From Limonium bicolor (taxonomy: Eukaryota > Streptophyta > Magnoliopsida > Caryophyllales > Plumbaginaceae), in contig CM041779.1 in assembly GCA_023374045.1 (NCBI GenBank), positions 302,322,167 to 302,386,166 on the forward strand: 64,000 nt of DNA. The letters are read 5' to 3'. This document shows positions 1-10,752 of this stretch, piece by piece; within the stretch, counting starts at the first letter, position 1, and each line of letters opens with the position of its first letter. A program made the position numbers and the translations under genes. The notes beneath the pieces are model-generated. The model searched no databases and was not told the DNA's origin. It saw only the letters and a program-made list of their open reading frames with translations.

Positions 1-191
1 GCCTTACACTAACTAGTGGTTAGTAAGTGTGGCGGTAACCCCCGGTGATAGTATTAGGGGACCTTTGTAAAAAGAAGACTGACGCATGTATAATATAAGC
101 AGTTACTTTAGTTATAACATGTCTCTCTAGAATCAGAAAAAAAGAAAAAAAAGGGGATAAGTAAATGGTGGTGGTAAACCGGGGCGTTACA
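1..191 (-). mobile_element. Edge of an LTR-like insertion (start TGTAACGCCCC on minus)
   Basis: Read on the minus strand, a sequence beginning TGTAACGCCCCGG starts at 191 and runs off the window. It interrupts the leader of the gypsy element at 192-600. The TGTAAC start followed by a C-run is common for plant LTRs, but the other end is outside the window, so LTR or TIR status cannot be shown. No coding sequence is visible. Confidence 0.35.
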
Positions 192-600
192 CCAGGTTTC
201 CGGAAATTCCATTCTTCTATACATAAGATTCTTCATTCTTCGCTATGAAATGCGGTTAACATTGTTCAGATGGAAACCGTCTCCGGGATTCCCAGTTTTC
301 GGGATCTACTGTATGACAGGTTCTCCGTACTTACAAATATGCTTTACAACAGCCAGATCGGGTTTTCCCGAGTATGAGAGAACTTTCATCTCTCTGGCGT
401 TCATCCCCGAGTTATAAAACAGGGATTGTGGAGGGCGGGAAGGATATTGTAGGTTTCCAGTACACGCTGGTAATTCCTAACTAGCGTATCTCTCACGCTA
501 TCACTCAACCCTTAACCCAAAGTACTAAAATCCTAACTCGGTACTTCCTAAGCTCGGTAATTCAGTCATCAGAGCGATACTTCGCTCTGATACCACTTTT
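192..600 (-). mobile_element. 5' leader of a minus-strand Ty3/gypsy element
   Basis: This stretch directly follows, on the minus strand, the LTR at 601-4921. It begins with a tRNA primer-binding site and continues as untranslated leader. The first 60 bases align with the leader of the AlkB-bearing element at 33786-33850 (shared PBS, shared hairpin, and the CCGAGCTTAGG and CCGAGTTAGGA blocks). The two leaders then diverge. No ORF is present. The body of the element would lie left of the window, so whether it carries an AlkB domain cannot be seen. Confidence 0.7.
583..595 (-). other. Primer-binding site, tRNA-Met type
   Basis: On the minus strand the sequence TGGTATCAGAGCG starts five bases inside the LTR end. 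Twelve bases match the TGGTATCAGAGC site used by many plant retrotransposons primed by initiator tRNA-Met. It overlaps a perfect 9-bp inverted repeat at 569-590. Confidence 0.8.
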
Positions 601-3600
601 TGTAACACCCCAACTAACAACAACACACTTATCAACAAACTGCAGCGGAAAACAGACTTCATCACATTACTTAACTCGTTAGTGTTACACGCCGTTAACC
701 ACCCACGTGGCTAACAAGGCTATTACATATACATTGTATCGGTCTGATGGACTAGATTCCCGAGCGACTACACATTACTATTCCTTTCCATAAACAACAA
801 CAATATACATATACCTTCCTACTGTACCGAGTATTTACAAACTAATGCCGATAACATTTTCGTCTTACTATACCTACTGTACATATACAACTTAAATGGC
901 TACCCATGTACAAACGACTACCCCGTCCTCCTCTCGAACGGCTTCCAGCTCCATGTACCTGAAATAGAATTGGAAGAAAGGATGGCCCCCAAGGGGCTCA
1001 GCACCTTTGCTGGTATGGTAATCCCGCAGCCCGCATGCTACCGGGCCACGCACAACTACTTGTCGTCTTAGCATGCGGTTGATTACGTTTGAATCATGCA
1101 TGTACACCATTAACACAAAACACAATACAATCCACAACAATGGTCACAAAAAACACAGACAACACGTTTACACCTAATTAATCACTCTTCGTGTTCCTGA
1201 CCCTAGAGTGTTTCTCCCTTAATGGGGCTACTTCCTTAATAGACGACACTTACCCACTAGTCGGGTTATCCATAAACGTCACTTAATAAACTGGGATTCA
1301 TATCCATGATCCACATACTTCACATTAAAACAACATATAACATCACATTGCAAATAACATTGCAGTACATCAATAACACATAACATAACGGGTACGGATC
1401 TCTTCCGGAACCGCCCCAAACATAGTTAGTTCACTGGGAGAGCCTAGAGGATGCTGTCAAACTCTTGCTAAGCTCGTTTACATAACTCGTCACCGTCCTG
1501 TTAGACGAACGGATAACTTAACATAAAGATGGATCGGATATAGTGATCCGAACACAACATACATAATCCCCAACAGACGTGAGTCAAGAGCCTTGGTTAA
1601 GCTCAGGGGTGATCGAAGACCAATGAAGGAAGACAACAACAGAGAGGAACTGAAGAAACTGTAAACAACAACTCCAACACCGGCTACGCGGAAATACTGG
1701 ATTCCTCACCCCCCATAATATAAATATTCACAAATAAAGACTCGCGGGAACTTTCACACAGCACATAATACAGTGTGTACAACACTGTTAATCATACAAA
1801 GGAGGGTCATACATTTACAGCATACATCACCACAACATCACCAACTAACTCACACAGTCGTGGTTAGAACGTTCCTTAGGTGGAAACTTTTACCGGATAC
1901 ATTCTCTTACTTCACAACTAATAATGTTAACTATCCCTTCATGCCCGTTCGAGGTTACCGTATCGGGCACGCAACGCATAACACAAAACTACTAAGCTTG
2001 TTTCATGATTTATCTTATAACGTGGCAAACATACAGAAAAACACATTGGCATACAAGCCGTGTAATCCGGTAGGACACAGGTTGCAAGAAAAACCATACT
2101 TGTCACCGGAGTCCACTCTATCATTCCACTTATGTTCCTCGACATTCTCGAACCACTGTATATTACATTTACTTTTTTAACATCGGGTACATGATTGTTT
2201 AAAGTCTAATGCTCATAACTTATCCCCGTTGACTAGTTAATAACTTGACATTTTTAGCTTGTTTTACTTTCATTCATTACAATTTTTCACCCACTTAATT
2301 GTCTTTATAACCCACCTAACATGTCCTTAACAACTCATAACATCGTTACTCATCAATCCCCATCATTAGACAATCATTTTCCAACCTTAAATCACATTTT
2401 AAGTGGTCCGGGACTGGTCCCCAACTAAGGTCCTGACCTTGTCATTGTAAAATCCTCGGGCTGTTTTCATGGGGTGGTCCGGAACTTCATACAGGTCCTA
2501 GTCCCGACCAATGTAGGCAATGCTCTCGGGGTAAACAGGGGTGGTCCGGAACTTCATACAAAACTTGAGTCCCGAACCAAGGCTGTGTAAGAACTCTCGG
2601 CCCCTTTTTGATGCATGGTCCGGGACATTACCCAAGACCTAGGTCCCGGACCACTACTACAGATTTGCATTTTTAACATTTTCTAAGTCTTGTTGCAATG
2701 GTTCTCCTTACCCATTATATGTATAGGCTTCCCAAATGATCTTAGGTATATTCTAATGCCAATATCATCTTAAACACACCTAGTTCCTTGTCTAACTTGT
2801 TACACAATTTTCTCATAAAATTCACCAACACTTATAACATTTCTTACAAGGTTTCTAAATGGTGTTTCTCACCTATGATAACCACTATCCCAAATGCTTT
2901 CTCCTTACCATAACATCATCTCCCAAGCATCTTTTCTTACCAACCTAAACTCCTAGTGATGTCTAAGTCCTTTTTGTTTCCTAGAACACCTTAAGACATG
3001 TTTTCCTCTCTAGTAAAACACTTGTTCATTTCTAACACTTCCTAGTTCACCAAAATTAATTTATCACACTTAGAACTTCTTATACATTTTCCAAATTTTG
3101 CCATGGCTTCTCCTAGCACATCAACACTCCAAAACACATAGTTTTCACCATTAAACATTCAAGAACACCTAAATCCATCAAGCGCTTTCTCACACATAAA
3201 ACTTCACCAAATTTACACCACATCACAATATAGTGTACAATTTAATGGCTTGGCACTTAGGCCCTTAAATACATAAACCTTAAACACTGAATTTCCACAT
3301 TTAAATGCCTTCAACCTGCGAATACACTCAACATCACATATGCCCATTAATAGTTTCCTTGAGAGCATTTTACTAGGTCATTCACCATTGGCTCCTTAGG
3401 TATTTTATTAAGCAAATCAAGCTCACTTTTCCTAAGGCATTTAAACTACATTGAGATAGTTTGTTTACCTCTTTTCCTCTCAACTTCTTTCTTGTTTCCT
3501 TGAACCAAAAATCAGCAAGGAGTTTGATCACTTGTCAACTTTCCAGTCAGTATACATATAAGGGTAATGAGCATTAAGTTTCATACTTAAACTCACATAT

Positions 3601-4921
3601 AAACCCTAAATTTACATAAGTCTGTTAAACATTTAAAATAGAAGTTTACCTTGGAATTTGAAAGAGAGCTTGAATATGTAACAAGAGAGGACACCTCCTA
3701 GTCCATTAGAGATCATTTCAAGCTAAATGAAGTGCAAGAGAATGCACCATTAAGTGCTGAATTTTCGGCCATGTATGGAAATGAAGGAAACATGGATTTT
3801 CTTTGATCTTTATTACCTTAGAGCAAAGGAGAACAACAATGTGCAAGAAGGTGAGCTTTTCCTCCTTCAATGGAGATTATCCATGGAATCAAACTTGAGC
3901 TCTTGAAGATTTGAAAAGATAGAAGTGTAGAGCTTGGTCTAACTAAGACAAATATGGTCTTAGAATTTGATTTGGAGCATGGAGTTGGATTTGGCAAGGA
4001 AATGAAGATGGAGAAGAGAGGTTACTATAGCAAATCGTTTTTGAAGAAGAGAGGAGAGGATGAAGACGGTGGGAAGAAGGAGAAAAGAAGAGAATGAGGT
4101 GAGAGGTCTACCTTTGAAGATATTTATGTCAAAAGCAAAAGTAACCTTTTACTTACTTTTCTTTCTTTCTTTTAATTTACTAGCACATGGTGGTGAGTTA
4201 CCACATAGGAAACCGTCCCCCCTCCTTTAATTAATATACTTAAGGCCTTGCTTGACCATCAAAATAACTTATGTTGACTTATATTGTAAAGTAGCTTATT
4301 TTTGTTACTATTCATAAACTAAGGCACATATTTGTGAAATTTTTGATTTCGCATTGATTTAGACTTTCAAATGTGATACTAAGTAGTACACATGTTAATT
4401 AAAGAGTAATGACGGACATTTAGCCACTCAAAACTCATTTACAAGACAATTTTTCAAAAATGTGCTTTAAGACTCCTTAAAGCACATTTTGTGTTTTAAC
4501 TTGTTTTCAAGCTTGGTTTTCTTTAGTAATTGGTTTAATATGTTCATTAACACATAATTAAGGTATATGTATGACCTTTAGGTCTTATACAAACTTATCC
4601 CAAGCTTAGAGCACATTTTTGCCCATATTGACTTTAAGGTATTTATTTGTGTTTTGTTTGGTTTAATTGTCTACCAAGGTTTCCTAAGGACTTAATTAGC
4701 CTTATTAAGTCATAATTGAATAGTATTATGTCTTGGTAGGCTCTTGGGTCCTAACCAAGCTCACTCCAAGCTTAGAGCATGTTTTTGCTCAAACTGTATT
4801 TATGGTACTTTATTGTTTTTACCATGGTTTCAATTGTACACTGATGCTTCTAAGGCACTTTTTAGCCTTTAAATATCATAGTTTAGCATTTAAACAATAT
4901 ATCAAGGTTTGGGGTATTTCA
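601..4921 (-). repeat. 5' LTR of minus-strand gypsy element, large-LTR family
   Basis: Minus-strand sequence from TGAAATACCCCAAACC (ending at 4921) to GGTGTTACA (601), about 4.3 kb. It is followed by the PBS. It is collinear with the plus-strand LTRs at 19870-28573, 20048-24164 and 29934-33785. Shared blocks are the GGGCCTAAGTGCC block (near 3260), the GGTCCGGGAC hairpin array (2403-2660), the CCGGATTACACGG-type block (near 2060) and a double hairpin near 983-1014. It is inserted in another copy of the same LTR, because the sequence after 4921 resembles the LTR interior near 1387. No credible protein is encoded; short ORFs here are chance. Confidence 0.85.
2403..2665 (-). repeat. Hairpin array GGTCCGGGAC...GTCCCGGACC (minus LTR)
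   Basis: Four imperfect inverted repeats begin or end with GTCCGGGAC/GTCCCGGAC and recur about every 70 bases, separated by spacers containing CTCGG. They occupy the same LTR position as the arrays at 17331-17515, 22393-22650, 26569-26740 and 32029-32343. Confidence 0.75.
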
Positions 4922-5253
4922 GGTACGGATCTCTTTAGGAACCGACCCAAACATAATTAATTCACTTGTGAGCCTAGAGAATGTTGTCACCCTCATGTTA
5001 AGCTCGTTATACAACACTCGTTACTGTCCTAATAGTCGATGAGTAACTTAACTTAAAGATGGATCGGATATAGTGACCCGAACACACCACACAAACACAT
5101 GTTCCCCCTAAACCGATCATAAGTTAGAATAGTTAAGCTTTGGAGTAAGCTAATGCGAGATCGTATTCCAAGAAGGAAAAACAACCATAACAGAGAGGAA
5201 GGTAAAGCAAGGATGGACACCCACTCCCAAACAATGCGTGACCGGAATGACCA
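4922..5253 (-). repeat. Partial LTR, large-LTR gypsy family (left of copia insertion)
   Basis: Starts with GGTACGGATCTCTT, matching the interior of the LTR at about 1387, so this is the 3' half of a second minus-strand LTR split by two insertions. It continues at 10753 after the copia element. No gene. Confidence 0.75.
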
Positions 5254-6465
5254 TGTTGGAGTATGAAGGTGTTGCTGAGATAGTCAACCAGATCAAAGGA
5301 GTCAATCACACTTCTCAAAACAAGACAGAGTCAGTCAACCTCGAAAGAGCGAGAGAGTCCATCTATGTGAAGTCATCAATCAGTTATGAAATTCAAGGAG
5401 CAACGTCCACTAAACCATAATAGTCATCAACTATCATCCTTGGCCGAAATTCATGCAAAATGTGAGCTAAATCCAAAGCCTTGACTTTCTGATAATTCGA
5501 GGAGTCTGTCGGTCAGTTGCGAAAATTAAGGAGCAAGTACAGCAACTACATTGACTTACAACGGTCATCAACGTTCAGACTTGGACCAAAATTCTCTCAA
5601 CATGGCACTAATCAGAAGACTTGGCTCCAGCTTCCGAAATATGGCTCCAGCTTCCGAAATTCAAGGAAAGAGTCGTTGGTTCCTGAAATTTCGGAACTGA
5701 CAGAGTCAGTCTACTACATCAGACGTGAAAGTCATAATTGAACGTTGCCAAGTCGTCCAATGGATTGGTAATTGTCCGAAAATTAAGGGCCAAGGCTTAA
5801 CAACGTTCACAAAGAAGTTAGGACCGGATTTTAAGCAACTACAAGTTCAGATGGCAGAAATTTCGGAAGCAGACTCCCTCAACGGCTCCACTATATAAGA
5901 GAGTTGTCATTTCGTTTCTCATTGCAGCTTTCCAGAGAGAATCATTCATAGCATTTGTTTAGAGAAAGCTTTGCCTATTTTAGAGAGAGAGAGAACGAAA
6001 AAGAGAGGAGAAGTACTAGTTTCGTTTGTGCATATCGATAGAGTCTTTCTAGGTAGGACCTAGTTTTCACTACACTTATCATTGAGCTGATCAGATTGTA
6101 TTGGGTGAGTGAGTGAAAACCACGAAGTAGATCTCATCTACTGAGTGGGCATTATAAGTTGTTTTGTTTTGACCAGGAAATAAAATAACTTATATTGTGT
6201 ATCCTGCTGAGTTCGACAGAGTCCTCCACCTTTCGAGTGTTAATCCATTTAGCTCCGCTAAGTCTATCTTACTTTACTACCTTGAGCAACTGCTTCCGCG
6301 CACTTAGTTCGACTAAGTGTTTCACGTCTCAAGTGTTTTCACAGACGAAGTTCGATTGAGTGCCTCTACATCACAGAGTGCTTCTCACTTACGAAGGCTG
6401 ATTGAGTCAAACCAACTCTTAGACTCACACCTTGGGTTGGTTTGAGTTAGCCACCCGATCCTACA
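5254..6465 (+). repeat. Copia 5' LTR
   Basis: Begins TGTTGGAGTATGAAGG and ends CCGATCCTACA. It is nearly identical to 9538-10747 apart from small indels, so insertion was fairly recent. A TATATAAG motif lies near 5891-5898 and is a plausible TATA box. The transcript start would be about 30 bases downstream. Confidence 0.9.
5890..5900 (+). promoter_or_regulatory. Putative TATA box of copia LTR
   Basis: CTATATAAGAG occurs in the LTR, and the second LTR has the same motif at about 10177-10187. Downstream lies a purine-rich leader with many GAGAGA repeats. This is a motif match only. Confidence 0.5.
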
Positions 6466-6467
6466 TG

Positions 6468-6480
6468 TGGTATCAGAGCC
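6468..6480 (+). other. Copia primer-binding site, tRNA-Met
   Basis: TGGTATCAGAGCC begins two bases after the 5' LTR end and matches the plant initiator tRNA-Met 3' end. Confidence 0.85.
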
Positions 6481-6510
6481 TTGCTTAGGCTGACAGTCAA
6501 TCAACGAGAA

Positions 6511-7893
6511 ATGGCAACCGTCGGTTGGGGTGACTCAGACTCCGACGATCAAGACACGGAGTCCAGCGACTTGGTATGTCTCATGGCACATGATACGACT
6601 GAGTCCATGATCCCCGACAATGAGGTAACTCGTTCTCATCTTGAAACAGATCTTTATCGTATATCTCCTATGGGTTTTAAGACTTTAATTGCTAAAATTG
6701 TCTCTGAGACTAACTCTCTCAAAGCTAGTCTCACCAGTAAAATTTCCGAGTTAACTGAGGAACTCGAAATCTCAAAGGGTCTCATGTATGCTTTAAGAGA
6801 CGAAGCTGAGGAACACAAGACTATCTCTTGCTCTCTTAGATTAGACTTACGAGACTCTCGGCGTCGTGTTGACTCCCTTAAAAAGGAGCTCAACAAAACC
6901 AAGAGTCCTACTGAATCCAACCAAAGGGAACAGGAAGAGTCACTCACTGAGATTGACTCTCTCAAACATGACCTCATTGTTTTCGCTGACAAGTGTTGTT
7001 CTTTGCAGAATGAGTTAAATAGTTCAGAATCTCAAGTTATCTCTCTAACCTCTTCTGTTGAGCAACTCTCTCGAAAACTGAAAGAAAAGGAACATGCACT
7101 CTCTCTCAAACCAGTCAACTTCATCAAACAGGTAACTCCATCAGAATTGCCCGAGTGGGCTAACTCCAAGATCAAGGAAGTTAGTCAAGATCGTGATAAT
7201 CTTCGAAAGGAAGTTGAAAAACTCTCCCAAGAGATAGTCAATATACGATCTGGAGTTGGATCCACTCAATCGAAGCCCAAGTGGCATAAAGGTAAATTCG
7301 ATATCCCTAAAAATATGTCCAAATCCAACAACAAACCCAAGCGCCAGCAACAAAAAGAAAATTTTGATTCTTGGTGGAAAGGACAGCAAAAATACGTCAA
7401 TCTTCCTCCCACTAAGATTTGTGGTTATTGTGGGAGTCTTGGACATCGAGATAGTGCCTGTGAAAAGCTTCACAAGGATGTGTCATTTAATGTCAAGAGA
7501 CTCAATCTTATCCTTGAGGCACGAGAAAAGCTGAAAAATCTGGTTCAAAAAGGGGACCCAAGTATATTTGGGTTCCCAAAACTACCAAGTGATTTTTTGC
7601 AGGTGGAAGCGAGCGTGGAGATGGACTATGTGTACTTGGACAGAGGGTGCTCCAGAACTGGAAATCCTGACAAATTCAGCTCGCTTTCATCCTACAAAGG
7701 AGGTAAGGTCACCTTTGGAAACAACAACCAAGGTGAAATCATGGGAGTTGGCTCCATAGGTAACCCCTCCAAGTTTAAGGTAGATGGAGTCCATCTGGTC
7801 ACTGGACTTCAACCAAGTCTGTTAAGCATTTTTCAAATTTGTGAAAAGATTCAATTTAGTACTTCTCTCATATGTCGTTTGCAAAGTTTTTGA
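6511..7893 (+). pseudogene. Copia Gag/protease remnant
   Basis: The open frame starts at ATG 6511. The usual N-terminal Gag fold is missing and the protein opens with an acidic stretch (DSDSDDQDTESSD). From about residue 45 to 245 it is a long heptad-rich coiled coil, as in C-terminal parts of SIRE-type Gag. A basic linker follows, then a CCHC zinc knuckle (C-x2-C-x4-H-x4-C at 7420-7461), then the protease start. The protease motif reads LDRGCSRTG where an active enzyme has LDSGCS(R/H): the serine of DSG is replaced by arginine. The frame stops at 7893, just after the protease, and integrase is absent. As Gag it might still bind RNA, but the protease is expected to be inactive. Confidence 0.85.
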
Positions 7894-8025
7894 TGAACGT
7901 ACAGGATCTCTAGAACCACAGGACGTAAAGAAGGAAATACGTACAAGAAGTGTCTAAATGCCATACACTCTGACGACCAAGTCTGTCTATGTGCTCGCTT
8001 TCAAGCAGCACCCAAACAGTCCCAT

Positions 8026-8471
8026 ATCAAGACGGTCAAGCGAATCTTTCGATACTTAAAAGGAACCAGTCAACTTCATCTATGGTACATTCGTTCCCCT
8101 ATATTATTTTCTGGTTTTAGTGATTCTGATTGGATAGATTCCCTCCATGATCGAAAGAGTACATCTAGCAATGCAAATTCCTTGGTCTATGCTTAGTCTC
8201 TTGGCCCTCTACAAAACAAAATTTTGCTGAGATCAAATTGGCATTTTTTGTGATAACAATTGCGTATTTAAAATCTCTGAAACACAACATTCGAGAAACC
8301 AGACACATTGAAATACATTTCCATTTCTTGAAGGACTGTGTTGAGAAAAAGCTAATTCAACTTGACTTTGTTCCAATAGAGGATCCGCTAGCAGATATCT
8401 TTGCCAAGCCTCTTCCTACCACCAGATTCGAGGCACTCCGTTCAGCAATTGGAATGACTCAATCAACGTAA
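8026..8471 (+). pseudogene. Copia RT-RNase H C-terminal remnant
   Basis: The first part reads like VKRIFRYLKGTSQLHLWY followed by FSDSDWIDSLHDRKSTS, the end of copia reverse transcriptase and start of RNase H. It is broken by a stop at about 8195. Another frame (8238-8471) then carries the RNase H tail, with HIEIHFHFLKDCVEKK and a PLADIFAKPLPTTRFEALR segment. All of integrase and the RT palm are missing. This confirms the copia assignment and shows the element cannot replicate alone. Confidence 0.85.
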
Positions 8472-8623
8472 GACGGTAGTCTCTCTCCTTCTTTGGCTGT
8501 ATAATTAGTAGGTGTGTGTTTGCGTACTGTTTGAGTCAATCCGTGTTCTCATATTGATAGACTGTGTCTGGTCTTTGTGTCCCTTTGCGATTTTCTCCAA
8601 AAAAAAAAGAAAGGAGGAGGACA

Positions 8624-8960
8624 AAGGCAAGGTACTCCGCTAACTTGTTTCTGAACCAAAACGACCTCGTCCACTCGGTTATTAAGCCTTTAAGGGTGCT
8701 TCATCACCTAACTTCCTAAGGATGCGAACCTGGGAAAGTTGGCCCAAAGCTGTTACATGGGTGGAGAGAAAAGTCTGGGGGATGGAGACAGTCCCTGTGT
8801 GCTTAACTTGTAAATATCTATGCATTGCAAATATAGAGCTATAAAGTCTTCAAAAATACAATGCAATGCAACAGGGATCATTACAAGTTATGAGTATGTG
8901 GCAATGAAAGGTTTTGTGGAATATGACAATACTTCTTGCCCCTTGTCGTCCATGAGTATG
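8624..8960 (+). other. Non-coding module shared with the Athila-like element
   Basis: This stretch, between the last coding remnant and the polypurine tract, aligns block by block with 46407-46750. Shared blocks include an 18-base identical AAGGCAAGGTACTCCGCT, CGGTTATTAAG, AAGGGTGC, TGGGA(A/T)AGTTGGCCCAA and the 16-base GAGAGAAAAGTCTGGG, plus a CCCCTTGTC(G/A)TCCA block at the end. It has no sustained ORF. Its function is unknown; it may be a conserved RNA element or a small mobile insertion present in both hosts. Confidence 0.75.
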
Positions 8961-9398
8961 TTTGTTATGGATACAGTCTATTTGTTTTTTAATGTACGGA
9001 TTGACTTAGACTCTGTTGCAAACTTCTCTTACTGATGACAGCAAAAAGGGGGAAGTAGTGAATCCCGTCTCTCACGAACGAGGCACTCTGGCTATGTTCT
9101 GGATTGACTCTGTCTCTGTGTGACTAGGTCTTTGGTGAAGTTTGGATATTCTGTTTCGTTTTTACTCTGTTGGTACTAGATCATGTTGGTTGCAGTTTTC
9201 TTAACTTAGTCATATATTCCCTTTTTCCAATCTCTCTTAGTAGGTCGTGGTTTGCCAAAATTGTGCTCATCGATTCAGGGGGAACTCTAACAAGAGTTAC
9301 TCAATCTATGTTGTGATTAAGGGGGAACCTGGACAGGGTTAGTTCCCCAAAATTCTTTTTGCTCTTGTCTTGTTTTGCAGATTGACTCATTCGGGATT

Positions 9399-9537
9399 CA
9401 CAAAAAGAGTTTTGCTATCATCAGCAACAAGGGGGAAACTGTTGGAGTATGAAGGTGTTGCAGAGATAGTCAACCAGATCAAAGGAGTCAATCACACACA
9501 AAAAGAGTTTTGCTATCATCAGCAACAAGGGGGAAAT
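9399..9537 (+). repeat. Tandem duplication of polypurine tract and LTR start
   Basis: A unit of about 98 bases (CAAAAAGAGTTTTGC...CAACAAGGGGGAAA plus the first 59 bases of the LTR) occurs twice, with tracts at 9431 and 9529. The second tract abuts the complete 3' LTR at 9538, leaving a stub of LTR (9440-9498) upstream. Confidence 0.85.
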
Positions 9538-10747
9538 TGTTGGAGTATGAAGGTGTTGCTGAGATAGTTAACCAGATCAAAGGAGTCAATCACACTTCTC
9601 AAAACAAGACAGAGTCAGTCAACCTCGAAAGAGCGAGAGAGTCCATCTATGTGAAGTCATCAATCAGTTATGAAATTCAAGGAGCAACGTCCACTAAACC
9701 ATAACAGTCATCAACTATCATCCTTGGGCCGAAATTCATGCAAAATGTGAGCAAAATCCAAAGCCTTGACTTTCTGATAATTCGAGGAGTCTGTCGGTCA
9801 GTTGCGAAAATTAAGGAGCAAGTATACAGCAACTACATTGACTTACAACGGTCATCAACGTTCAGACTTGGACCAAAATTCTCTCAACATGACACTAATC
9901 ATAAGACTTGGCTCCAGCTTCCGAAATATGGCTCCAGCTTCCGAAATTCAAGGAAAGAGTCGTTGGTTCCTGAAATTTCGGAACTGACAGAGTCAGTCTA
10001 CTACATCAGACGTGAAAGTCATAATTGAACGTTGCCAAGTCGTCCAATGGATTGGTAATTGTCCGAAAATTAAGGGCCAAGGCTTAACAACGTTCACAAA
10101 GAAGTTAGGACCGGATTTTAAGCAACTACACGTTCAGATGGCATAAATTTCGGAAGCAGACTCCCTCACGGCTCCACTATATAAGAGAGTTGTCATTTCG
10201 TTTCTCATTGCAGCTTTCCAGAGAGAATCATTCATAGCATTTGTTTAGAGAAAGCTTTGCCTATTTTAGAGAGAAGAGAACGAAAAAGAGAGAGAAGTAC
10301 TAGTTTCGTTTGTGCATATCGATAGAGTCTTTCTAGGTAGGACCTAGTTTTCACTACACTTATCATTGAGCTGATCAGATATTGTATTGGGTGAGTGAGT
10401 GAAAACCACGAAGTAGATCTCATCTACTGAGTGGGCATTATAAGTTGTTTTGTTTTGACCAGGAAATAAAATAACTTATATTGTGTATCCTGCTGAGTTC
10501 GACAGAGTCCTCCACCTTTCGAGTGTTAATCCATTTAGCACTGCTAAGTCTATCTTACTTCTACCTTGAGCAACTGCTTCCGCGCACTTAGTTCGACTAA
10601 GTGTTTCACGTCTCAAGTGTTCACAGACGAAGTTCGATTGAGTGCCTCTACATCACAGAGTGCTTCTCACTTACGAAGGCTGATTGAGTCAAACCAACTC
10701 TTAGACTCACACCTTGGGTTGGTTTGAGTTAGCCACCCGATCCTACA
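9538..10747 (+). repeat. Copia 3' LTR
   Basis: Matches 5254-6465 over its whole length with a few substitutions and small indels. It is preceded by AAGGGGGAAAT (polypurine tract), ends in CTACA, and is followed by the target duplicate GACCG. Confidence 0.9.
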
Positions 10748-10752
10748 GACCG

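Larger units (their letters stand above)
5254..10747 (+). mobile_element. Non-autonomous Ty1/copia LTR retrotransposon
   Basis: Complete structure with both LTRs (5254-6465 and 9538-10747), a tRNA-Met PBS, a gag/protease remnant, an RNase H remnant and a polypurine tract. Flanks are GACCA on the left and GACCG on the right, a 5-bp target duplication with one mismatch. It lies inside a minus-strand gypsy LTR. Integrase and most of reverse transcriptase are deleted, so it could move only with proteins supplied by another copy. The gag coiled coil and CCHC knuckle suggest a SIRE/Maximus-like lineage, which is inference. Confidence 0.9.

Noticed and set aside
1773..2180. Open frame of 135 codons on the plus strand inside the minus-strand LTR
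   Set aside because: It is not preserved in the other LTR copies and has no protein motif; chance ORF within an LTR.
7141..7759. Overlapping frames on both strands within the copia gag
   Set aside because: These are shadows of the Gag/protease frame, which has clear zinc-knuckle and protease text.
8624..8960. Hammerhead or other self-cleaving ribozyme in the shared module
   Set aside because: The CTGATGA and GAAA core arrangement of a hammerhead was not found; a different structured RNA cannot be excluded.
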